Assembly (NCBI GenBank): GCA_014529385.2 | Contig: CM043964.1 | Coordinates: forward strand, 108,724,587-108,788,586 | Origin: Adiantum capillus-veneris | Taxonomy: Eukaryota > Streptophyta > Polypodiopsida > Polypodiales > Pteridaceae | Length of the DNA: 64,000 bases | Direction of reading: 5' to 3' | Shown here: one piece after another, positions 10,371 through 18,743 of the stretch | Numbering within the stretch: the first letter of the stretch is position 1 | Layout: each line of letters opens with the position of its first letter | Made by a program: the position numbers and the translations under genes | Notes under the pieces: model-generated | Databases searched by the model: none | Told to the model about the DNA's origin: nothing | The model's input: the letters and a program-made list of their open reading frames with translations, nothing else

Positions 10371-12439
10371 CTATGAACATACCTGACACATTTTATGCCA
10401 ATCGTGTGACTTCAAACCGGTAAGCTTTCCTTCTTTAGTAAAACACGTTCGGAGCGAGTGCATTACGCCAGTGGGGGTCCGCAAAGATCGAATGGTCTCT
10501 TTTACTTTGCGTTCTTGGGCTCCTGTGAAAATCCATGGTGCTTTAGGGAGTTTTATCGATCCATCAGACGCTGTTTGCGGCCAATATTGCTCCATACGAT
10601 CCACATTTCTAAGGTCAACTCTGGCTCCCAAAGTATCTTTCTTGCCGGTCAGATGGTCCCATAGTAGATTACCCACATTCTTGAATATGTGCATTGGATC
10701 GAGCAAGTGATTGATCATGAGTCGGGGCCAGTATGGTAACTCGTACCATAGAGATAGTCTCTTCATCCCTGGAGGCAATCGGTCATCGCACATCTCCTTC
10801 TGCTCTAACCATGCTTATGCAGACATCCTTGGTGGCTCTCTTCCCAAAAAGCCGTCGCGTAACACATGATTATCTGGAAGATACGCTTGATGACCTTCGT
10901 AGATTTGCTTCTTCAGTGAGGGCGCCCTACGTGCATTCAGTCTAGGTCCACATGTGACACATGCTCTGTATCCGCTTGTTTGAAGCCCTGCATGTATACA
11001 CATGATAATAGATCAACTATGGGAAAAAACAAGATTTACAGTGTCTGAGTGAGGAGTGTCAATAGATCACCTAAGCATTCTGTTAGCCCGAGATAGTCAT
11101 GCATGGTCCACATTAGAATGCCTCTGATCAAAGCATTTCGTCGTCCTGTGTGTCGGCTCATATCCACCACCTCTATGCCAATCCACAATTGTTGTAGCTC
11201 TTCCAATAGTGGACGAAGATACACATCCATATTCTCCACTTTATATCACCCTGGCACAATCAAGCTTAGCCATAGGTGCCCCCTCTTCGTAGTCAACCAC
11301 GGGGGAATGTTGTAGTTGACGATGACAACGGGCCATACACTGTAAGATGTTGATCTTTGACCAAATGGATTTACGCCATCCATAGCCAGGCCTAAGCGCA
11401 AATTTCGAGCTTCCCTGGCAAAATCCGACCATGTTCCATCTATATGTTTCCAAGCTGCGCAATCTGCAAGAATTCGTAGCACACCATCCGAAGATTTATT
11501 CTCCTCATGCCATGATGCTAGGGCGGCCATATACTTACAATCAAAGAAATGCTTGATGCGAGGAAGCAGAGGAAAATGTCGCAAAACCTTTTGTGGAATT
11601 TTTTTCCCGTGGAGATCTACTCGATATCTTTCAGAATCACATTTCGGACACTTCTCCATGTCTATGTATTCCCCTCTGAAAAGAATGCAGTCATTAGGAC
11701 AAGCGTGGATAGAATTGTAATCCATCCCCAAGTTTCGCAAAATCTTTCTTGCTTCATCTCGGGAATCTGGCATCACATTGTCAGCTGGTAGTATGTGCTC
11801 TTTAAGCAATCTACACAACATAAAAATACAATACAGTCGTGTAAAAATCTATCAGATCATTATACATTTAGAGTTTTATTAAAGTAAACTAATTGTAATA
11901 GATCACCTGAAAAGCGCTGTGACGCTAGTGTCACTCCATCCAAACTTTGCCTGCATGTTGAGAAGAACCAGGAGTGCTTTCAATCTAGACATACGTGCTC
12001 CATTATACAATGGCGTATCGGCTTCACTTTTCATATCATCATAGATAAGCCTTTCTGAATCCATGATCGTCTCGATCATTTCATCAATCTCGGGCTCAAA
12101 CATTGCCTCATTGGGAAAGTGCTGTGCATGACCATCCACCGAGCTGTCAGAGGCTACATCTTGTGGCCTCACATATGCTGCTTGACCAAAGCGCCTGCGA
12201 ACACGTCTATTGGGTTGCAAGATTGCTGCTTGTTGGCCAGCGTCAGAGTCCGACGAGTTATAATTGGCAACAACTCGATCTATAATAGATGGATCGAACT
12301 CGCCAAATTCGCGAACGTGCTGCAAAGAAACACGTCTTGTCCGTCGCATAGCATGCTTGCATTGATTACAAGGACATAAGACCCTCATTGAGAGATAGGT
12401 GTTTCGGTTGGACGGTCCCACATCCTCGTCACTACTCAT
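10371..12439 (-). pseudogene. TNP2-type CACTA transposase, disrupted
   Basis: Exons read right to left. Exon 1 (12439-11907, start MSSDEDVGPSN) has the transposase-associated cysteine motif LCPCNQCKHA. Exon 2 (11810 to about 11070) carries the TNP2 core: IHACPNDCILFRGEY, KCPKCDSERY, IPQKVLRHFPLLPRIKHFF, WHEENKSSDGVLR, LAMDGVNPFGQ, SYSVWPVVIVNYNIPPWL and YLRPLLEELQQLW. Further exons from about 10992 to 10371 give GYRACVTCGPRL, SLWYELPYWPRLMINH and LDPMHIFKNV. An in-frame TGA follows IVPG (about 11250) and a TAA follows PPRMSA (about 10815), so the enzyme is inactive unless the exon model is wrong at those places. In intact elements this protein cuts the CACTA ends. Confidence 0.88.
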
Positions 12440-12501
12440 AATGAGGATAAAAATCTTATAACCTGGACAACAAATTTAATATTCTATTGGCATTCTTCGT
12501 C

Positions 12502-12506
<5 letters not shown>

Positions 12507-12546
<40 letters not shown>
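12507..12546. repeat. (TC)n microsatellite
   Basis: A pure TC run of about 20 units upstream of the TNP2 start, inside the CACTA element. Confidence 0.9.
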
Positions 12547-12549
<3 letters not shown>

Positions 12550-12772
12550 TTCTCTAGTCATATCCAATCCCCGCACACCTCGGTCTAGAGGTGCACGGAG
12601 ATCAGAACCACCGGGTTATAATCTCGTCTTTATTGGTCAATACCTATATTTGTGGGTACAAGAAATCTACAGACCCACGTCTACATGATACTACATGTAG
12701 TGGACAAAACCCCTTTGCCTCTTCTCTAGCTGTAGCACTTCACAGCATCTTAACATCTTTTCACTGTTCGTC

Positions 12773-12790
12773 TAACCCTAAACCCTAAAC
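12773..12790. repeat. Short telomere-like CCCTAAA run
   Basis: TAACCCTAAACCCTAAAC holds about two and a half units of the plant telomere repeat CCCTAAA. It is followed by decayed relatives (CTAAATCTAA, GTAAATCTAA) for several hundred bases. It is inside the CACTA element, so this is an interstitial run, not a telomere. Confidence 0.6.
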
Positions 12791-12958
12791 CGTAAGTAAT
12801 TCTTGCGTGGACTCGATCTAACGTAAATAAGCGTAAATCTAAATAAACGTAAATCTAACTAAAAATAAACCTAAATCTAATTTAACGTAAGTCTACATCT
12901 AACCTAATCTTTAACGTCTTTTGGGATAGTTTCCTACGACGTTAAAACTCTCTTCTTC

Positions 12959-12960
<2 letters not shown>

Positions 12961-12992
<32 letters not shown>
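12961..12992. repeat. (GT)n microsatellite
   Basis: A pure GT run directly after the SINE-like tail CTTCTTCTTG. Confidence 0.9.
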
Positions 12993-12996
<4 letters not shown>

Positions 12997-13127
12997 ACCT
13001 AAATAAACCTAAGTCTAATCTAATATAACATAAATCTAAATCTAACGTAAATTATGTTATATTAAAAACAAAGAACTAAACTAACAGGGATTATAAGAAC
13101 CTTAAAACTGATTTAACACATAATTTT

Positions 13128-13489
13128 TCACATAACTCGGCAAGAGTTGGCATTCTCATCACTAAAGATGTGAGAGTTAACTTCCGGCGGTGACGCTGCC
13201 TCATCTCCATCCACATCTGACGACAGCAATTGGCCCTTTGGACCGTTCTTGCTCTTGTTACTAACTTTGAAGTTGCTGTTGAATGACTAGAGGTTGTCTA
13301 GATGGTCATTGTCGGGGATGTAGTGACTCTTGCCGCCCAGAAGATCCACCTTCTTCCCTATCTTCTGAAGACATTTCACCAGTACTTTTGGATCGACGAA
13401 GCCCACCATGAGTGAAGGCAGCAATACCCTATATTCCATTGAGGGCTTTCTTCACCTGCTTCATGCAGGCATCGCAGTCTATGGAGACC
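13128..13489 (-). pseudogene. Captured HIPP (heavy-metal-associated isoprenylated plant protein) fragment
   Basis: On the minus strand, from 13489, the sequence encodes VSIDCDACMKQVKKALNGI. This is the metal-binding HMA motif with its CxxC pair in CDAC. An in-frame TAG follows, then a frameshift into GFVDPKVLVKCLQKIGKKVD, which is the second beta strand and helix of an HMA domain (the usual FVDPxKVLKxLxKxGKK). After a further stop come a basic linker and the terminal IFSDENANSCRVM followed by TGA. The FSDEN phrase and CaaX-type CRVM end are typical of the HIPP family, which is known only in vascular plants. The N-terminus is missing and the segment between NGI and GFVDP is shortened. It lies wholly inside the CACTA element, so it is best read as gene capture (transduplication). 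Function is not expected. Its A/T-poor composition contrasts with the repeats around it. Confidence 0.88.
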
Positions 13490-13746
13490 TAAATCTAATC
13501 TAATATAACATAAATCTAAATCTAGCGTAAATAAACGTAAATCTAATTAAAAATAAACCTAAATCTAATCTAATTTAACTTAAATAAACCTAAATCTAAT
13601 TTAACGTAAGTCTACATCTAACCTAATCTTTAACGTCTTTTAGGATAGTTTCCTACGACGTTATAACTCTCTTCTTCTTGTGTGTGTGCACGTGTGTGGA
13701 TGTGTGTGCCAATAAAAAGAGATAAATGGTATAACCTTTCTATCAC

Positions 13747-13885
13747 CCATGCCAAGTATGATAGATTGGTTATGCCATTTCCCTCTTGAATAATAGGTCT
13801 TGAGTTCAACTCCTCGCCGGCTAGATCTTTAGGTCTTTTAATTTTAATTAGTTTCCTATGACGTTAAATTAGATTCTCTCTCAAT
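13747..13885 (+). mobile_element. tRNA-derived SINE, family 1, copy a
   Basis: Pol III-like internal promoter: an A-box-like stretch (TAGATTGGTTATGCC at about 13770) and a B-box-like stretch (GAGTTCAACTCC at about 13802). The body runs through GGCTAGATCTTTAGG and TTTCCTATGACGTTAAA to a TCTCTC tail. The same sequence lies inverted at 41534-41668, and its 3' part alone is repeated near 12911 and 13630. Confidence 0.75.
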
Positions 13886-14062
13886 GTGTGTGCATTTTTT
13901 GTTTATGCATGTTTTCTCTCTCTTTTCCTCTCTCAATGTGTGCGTTTTTTGTTTATGCATGTTCTCTCTCTTTTCCTCTCTCAATGTGTGCGTTTTTTGT
14001 TTATGCATGCTCTCTCTCTCTTTTCCTCTCTCAATGTGTGTGTGCATTCTTTGTTTATGTAT
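13881..14062. repeat. About 50-bp minisatellite, four units
   Basis: TCAATGTGTG followed by a CATTTTTTGTTTATGCATG-like core and a TCTCTCTTTTCC spacer recurs at 13881, 13933, 13981 and 14031, with periods of 52, 48 and 50 bp. It appears to have grown from the microsatellite tail of the adjoining SINE. Confidence 0.9.
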
Positions 14063-14087
14063 GTGTGTGTGCGTTTTTGTTTATGTT

Positions 14088-14091
<4 letters not shown>

Positions 14092-14143
<52 letters not shown>

Positions 14144-14259
14144 AACACTATGTGTGTGTGTGTGTGTGTGTGAGATAGAGAGAGAGAGGGAGAGAGAAAG
14201 AGGGGAAGGGAACATGAGAGTGAGGAGAGGGAAGGAGCATACCTGGCTCTCCTTCCTCT

Positions 14260-14336
<77 letters not shown>
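14092..14336. repeat. Compound (TC)n, (GT)n, (GA)n microsatellites
   Basis: TC run at 14092-14139, short GT run near 14150-14171, GT run at 14264-14301 and GA run at 14304-14336, within the right arm of the CACTA. The open frames over it are artefacts. Confidence 0.9.
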
Positions 14337-14338
<2 letters not shown>

Positions 14339-14399
14339 TTACCTGCTCCTTGCTTGAGGGTGCCGAAAAACTCAGATCTGAGATCTGAGTTTTTGGGCG

Positions 14400-14547
14400 C
14401 TCTCTGTTATTTTTTTTAGCCCAGTCGGTGTCGCTATGAGCGTCGCAAATTTACTTGTAAATTTGCGACGCTCATAGCAACGCCGGGAATTTTTTTTTTT
14501 GAGCGTCGTTGTGTGAGCGTCGCTAATATGAATAGCCTCTTGTAGTG
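14400..14547. repeat. CACTA right subterminal repeats and terminal inverted repeat
   Basis: It contains inverted copies of the GCGTCGCTA subterminal motif. A local palindrome-like pair, GAGCGTCGCAAATTTAC and GTAAATTTGCGACGCTC, sits at about 14439-14473. The terminal CCTCTTGTAGTG ends at 14547, followed by the CAA duplication. Confidence 0.9.
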
Positions 14548-14550
14548 CAA

Positions 14551-15678
14551 GAGGACAAAGTGTGAAAATGTAACAAGGCTTTGTATGGGTTGAAGCAATC
14601 TCTTCATGCTTGGTATGAGAAAGCTGACACTCATTTGGTCAAACAAGGCTTTCGTAACAGTCCAACAGAAAGCACATTGTATGTAAAGCGTGAGGGTGAT
14701 GTACTTCTCATTGTGGTTCTTTATGTAGATGATTTGCTGATCATTGGACCAAATGAGAGACATATTTCTGAATTTAAGACTGATTTGAATGCTACTTTCA
14801 AGATGAAAGATTTGGGGTTGTTGCATCATTACTTGGGTATACAGTTTAAGCACTGTGATCGTGGTATTGCCTTGTGTCAGAAAAGTTACATAGAGACATT
14901 GATATGTAAGTTTGGACTTGAGGATTGCAAACATATTTCCACTCCCATGGAAACAGGTTTGAAATTGAGTCTTCATGATGCTGGTGATCCTGTTGATGTC
15001 ACTCTTTACCAAATTGTTGTTGGGTGCCTCATTTATGTATTTAACACGAGGCCGGATATTCAATTTGCAGTCTCACAGGCCAGCAAATTTATGCATAGCC
15101 CAGGGTCTAATCATTGGCAGACTGTCAAAAGGATTTTTTTCTACCTTAGTGACACTTTACATCTTGTCTTGTTTTATCCCAAGGGGGGATCATTGCCGCC
15201 AGACTTACATGCTTTTTTGGACTCAGATTGGGCTGGTTGTTTTGACACGCAAGTGTCCACAAGTGGTTTTTGTTTCATGCTTGGCAGTTCATGTATATCA
15301 TGGTTGAGCAAGAAGCAACATATTGTGGCCACTTCAAGTTGTGAGGCTGAGTACAGGGCAGTCTTCACAGCTACGGTTGAGTGTGTATGGCTCAGATGCC
15401 TTATGGTTGATTTGGGTGTTGGACAGGACACTACCAAAACTATCTACACTGACAATTAGAGCGTATTGGCAGTTGCGAGGAACCCATTTTTTCATGCTCG
15501 CACAAAGCACATTGAGGTGTATTACCTCTATGTCAGGGAGAGGCTCTTAGCAGGAGAGATCAGCTTAGATTATGTGCCAACACAGGACAACCTTGCAGAT
15601 CTTTTCAAAAAGGCATTGTCTCGTGAGAAGCTCGAAGCTTTCCGAAAAGCTTTGGGCTTACTACCCTTTGTGGATTGA
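14551..15678 (+). pseudogene. Copia 1 RT C-terminal part and RNase H
   Basis: It resumes after the CACTA with the RT motif KALYGLKQSLHAWYEK. Then come the catalytic LYVDDLLIIG (YVDD, near 14730), LGIQFKHCD, the connection phrase YIETLICKFGLEDCKHIS, and RNase H: DSDWAGCFDTQVSTSGF (about 15225), SSCEAEYRA (about 15340), ARTKHIEV (about 15500) and NLADLFKKAL (about 15590). One stop (TAG at about 15457, in TDN*SVLAVARN) breaks the RNase H. It ends at 15676-15678 with the stop after LGLLPFVD. Confidence 0.93.
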
Positions 15679-15753
15679 TCATGTCCTCAGGGCATGGCAG
15701 TTCCCTTTACTCATGTGCCAGCTCTCGTTCATCGCATCACTCCAGGGGGGATT

Positions 15754-15965
15754 TGTTACCATACACATGTGGTAGTGATAGGACCGTCGGGGCATTTTTC
15801 CCCTCTTTAGGGGGTTTTCTCCCCCGTGCATTGTATATATGCCCATCACTCTAGGGCTATCTATCTTTCCATTGCACACTAAGTAACACACTCTCTATTG
15901 TGTGCCTTGAGCTTCCTTTGTCTTCTCCAAGCTGTGTGCATTTCTCTGCAACCCTAGTTCCAACA
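15754..15965 (+). repeat. Copia 1 3' LTR
   Basis: It starts TGTTACCATACACATG after the polypurine tract CCAGGGGGGATT and ends CTAGTTCCAACA. It is followed by the ATTTC duplication at 15966-15970. Confidence 0.95.
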
Positions 15966-15970
15966 ATTTC

Positions 15971-17910
15971 ATTGTGTTATTTGGAAGTCCCTTGGCTTCA
16001 ACCCACTAGCTCACATAGCATGTTTCCATGACTATGTACTTGTTCTTTTTGGGTGTTACCTTCATAAATACCTCTAAAAGTTGAATAGTAGTTAAAGGCA
16101 TCATATCTGTTGTTGTTGGTCTACTCACTCTGTTGCAAAAATGTCCTCTAGAATTTGTAGTGTAAGCTTTAGCCATACCGATAGATGATGTACTCATAGA
16201 GGAACCAAGATGTGGGTTTTGTTCTATTATTTGGAAGAAGTGCCTTGGCTTCAACTCACTTGCTCACATAGCATGTTTCCATGACTATGTACTTGTTCTT
16301 TCTTGGTGTTATCTTCTTGAAATGTCCCATGTAGTCTTCATGAATACCTCTAAAGTTTGAATAGTACTTAAAGACAACATATCTATTGTAGTTGATCTGA
16401 CCATTCTCTAGCAGATGTCACATGTTTTGCAAAAAGTTCAAACATCTTTGACTATGCTTTGCCACCATAGTCAAGCTTGTAAAGTTTTTTAATGAGTAAT
16501 TGCACTGGAAAAATGTCCTCTAGAATTTGCAATGTGAGCTTTACTAATGATCTGCATTCTAGCTTGAATTGGTATGCACCTCCTTAACACCCTTTCTATT
16601 TTCAATATGTAGAGAGATTCTCAATTAGTGTGAATTTGAAACTTTTTAGTATGAGGCCTCTTATATGGCTTATTACCAATCTTTTGGTAGGCTCCCTTCT
16701 TACAAGAGCTCATAAATCTCTTATCATTCAAAATTTGGTTGTTTTGTTTTTGTTGTTGAAATATTTCAGCATCCATCGCTTCATCCTTCAATAATGTTGA
16801 TGAGATTGCTTTAGTGCTTCTGGATAGAAAATCAGCCCCACAGTTGCTTTTCTAGGCTTATGAAATATCTTGAACTCAAAATCCAATAATGAAATAATTT
16901 TCCTAGCAAATAATGCTTGGACTTGGTTGCACTAAAATCCATTCCCAAGGCTTCCTTCTCTATGGTAGAGTACCCTTGCTCTGCCTTGTTAAATCTTCTT
17001 CTTGCAAAATATACCAATAGGAAAATCTACTTTTAGATTGTGCTAATATGGCACCAATTGCCAATCCAGATGCATCAACATGTACATGAAAAGTTACTTC
17101 CAAGTTGGATTAGCAAAGTAGTGATTTTGTGCTAATAGATGATTTTAGTGATTAGAAGGCTGCTTCATATTCAAATGACCAAACATACTTGACACCTTTC
17201 TTGATTAGTTCATATAAAGGTAATGCTTTTGCTACAAACATAAGAACAAATATTTTGTAGAAAATAACATATTCTAGAAAAGAGCTTAGCTTAGACACAT
17301 TAGAAGGTGATTTGGCTTGCTGGACAATTATGATTTTGTCTTTAGCCATTTTTGGAAACAATATGACCTAATAAATGTCCTTTCATAACATGAATACAAA
17401 CTTAATATTCTCTTCTCTTCAATCTCTAAAACACCACTTCCAAAAATAATAGATGCATTTCTCCTATTGAGAAGATAGTGAAGTCATCCACAAATATAGC
17501 CAAGACCAACTCGTTTCCATCATACATCTTTGAAATGTTGTTGGAGCATTACATAATCCAAATGGCATAAAAGCTTCCCATTTAGTGATGTTGTCTTTGC
17601 TTTGCTTTTGGAGATATTTTCAAATGATTATAGCCACTATATCCATCCATAAAACTATACATTTCATGCAACGAATCTCAATTAACATCATGCCAGTGAA
17701 TGTAGAGGGAATGGATTCTTGATTGTTTGGGCATTCAACTTCCTATAATCTACGCATATTTTGAGCTTACTGTTCTTCTTTGGTACCACCGTAATAGGAG
17801 ACAACCAATCGCTGCTTGCTACTTCTATGATGAATCCAGCTCTCAGAAGGCTGTCAATTTCTTTGTTTATCTTCTTTTCATGTTCATTGCCTTGTGTCAA
17901 GTTCTCCGTT
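15971..17910 (-). pseudogene. Ty3/gypsy pol: RT, RNase H and integrase start
   Basis: Read on the minus strand from about 17910: the RT start (DWLSPITVVPKKNSKLKIC, then VDYRKLNA), the RT connection (KGVKYVWSFEYEAAF near 17160), RNase H (FNKAEQGYSTIEKEALGMDF near 16950, then HYLLG) and the integrase core start (TPKKNKYIVMETCYVS, then WVEAKGLPNNTMK at 16050-15971). Stops and shifts are frequent, so it is an old copy. The frame continues at 3370 on the other side of copia 1. Part of the integrase region is duplicated: a phrase with CATAGCATGTTTCCATGACTA occurs near 16014 and 16266. Confidence 0.88.
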
Positions 17911-18455
17911 CTCTCTCTTTCTTTGCTATTCTCAACATGGTATTAGAGTTAAGATCTTTATTTTAATTATCTAAAGCTTATTTTTATTTTTAAACTACTT
18001 AATCGATATAAATCTTGTTGCCATTTCTTACTACATAGTCACTTCCTACTACATAGTCATGGTATTCACAAACAAGATATCAAACCTCAATTTCTCTCTG
18101 ATAATTAGATATTCAATTACGTGCCACAACCATGTGAATTTGTCTGTTTAATTTCATTTTCAAGTCCTTGTCACATCAATATAAAGCACGTCTTGTAATC
18201 AACATGTTTCAAGAGACCACATTTTGGATAGACAGCTCGTTAAGAACTTTATTAAGCATAAAACCAACTTTAATTTCTATGGTTGACTCCGTTTTGAAGA
18301 ACTAGAATTTCTATCTCAATCCCTCTTGCTCCCATCTCTGCATTCATCATCATTTTCACAGCCATCATGTCCATTAGATCTATCCTTGCAATTATCATGC
18401 TCGCTATGAGTCGTTTTTCCACTTCAAACTTGTGGCTACAATCCCTTCTATAACA
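17911..18455 (-). other. Decayed upstream part of the gypsy element
   Basis: No intact domain is visible. A cysteine-containing phrase (CYRRDCSHKFEVEKR near 18430, minus strand) may be the relic of a nucleocapsid zinc knuckle, which would fit gag or protease lying 5' of the RT. The second copia is inserted at its right edge. Confidence 0.35.
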
Positions 18456-18460
18456 AATTT

Positions 18461-18685
18461 TAATGGAAATAATATTGCAAGAAACACACACAGCTTGGAG
18501 AAGACAAAGAGCTCAAGACACACAATAGAGAGTAGTATTACTTAGTGTGCAATGAAAGATAGACTAGCCCTAGAGTGATGGAAATATATACAATGCACAG
18601 GGGGGGAAACCTCCCAGTGAGGGAAAAATGCCGTGATAGTCCTAAGTGTGTTCACACACATCACTACCACATATGTATGGTAAGA
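18461..18685 (-). repeat. Copia 2 3' LTR
   Basis: It aligns with 21743-21971 and with the copia 1 LTRs. The first bases are mutated (TAATGGAAAT where TGTTGGAAAT is expected). The polypurine tract AAGGGGGATT (minus strand) adjoins it at about 18686-18695. Confidence 0.88.
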
Positions 18686-18743
18686 AATCCCCCTTGGGAG
18701 TGAAGTTGTGAATGTGAGCTAGCACATAGAGTACAAGGAAGTG

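Larger units (their letters stand above)
12828..13690. repeat. Duplicated segment flanking the captured gene
   Basis: About 140-165 bp of T/A-rich sequence (AAATAAACGTAAATCTAA onward, through TTTCCTACGACGTTA to CTTCTTCTTGTGTG) is present at about 12828-12970 and again at about 13526-13690. A second shared block of about 44 bp (CTAATCTAATATAACATAAA) is at 13008-13051 and 13488-13531. The HIPP fragment lies between the copies. Confidence 0.8.
7121..14547 (-). mobile_element. CACTA (En/Spm) DNA transposon carrying a captured gene fragment
   Basis: The ends are CACTACAAGAGG (7121) and its inverse CCTCTTGTAGTG (ending 14547). They are flanked by the 3-bp duplication CAA (7118-7120 and 14548-14550), which is diagnostic of the CACTA superfamily. 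Both ends have dense subterminal GCGTCGCTA/TAGCGACG repeats. Minus-strand genes encode a TNP2-type transposase (broken), a DUF4216-like region and an apparently intact TnpA-like protein (Pfam Transposase_24 type). A HIPP metallochaperone fragment lies upstream of TNP2. The element inserted into the copia 1 RT gene, which reads through in the same frame once the transposon and one CAA are removed. Confidence 0.95.
3376..15965 (+). mobile_element. Ty1/copia LTR retrotransposon 1 (with nested CACTA)
   Basis: It has complete ends: LTRs of 227 bp (3376-3602) and 212 bp (15754-15965), both beginning TGTT and ending CAACA. A primer-binding site follows the 5' LTR, a G-rich polypurine tract (CCAGGGGGGATT) precedes the 3' LTR, and a perfect ATTTC duplication flanks it. 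The internal domain order is gag, zinc knuckle, protease, integrase, RT, RNase H, which is copia order. Several stops and frameshifts make it non-autonomous today. Without the 7427-bp CACTA insertion the element would be about 5.16 kb, normal for copia. It is inserted inside the integrase gene of a minus-strand gypsy element. Confidence 0.95.

Noticed and set aside
12773-12790. Telomere end
   Set aside because: Only about two and a half CCCTAAA units, inside a CACTA element with defined ends. Interstitial.
13884-14357. Long overlapping open frames in three plus-strand phases
   Set aside because: They read through the 50-bp minisatellite and TC/GT/GA tracts and give low-complexity Cys-Val or Ser-Leu strings. 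Not genes.
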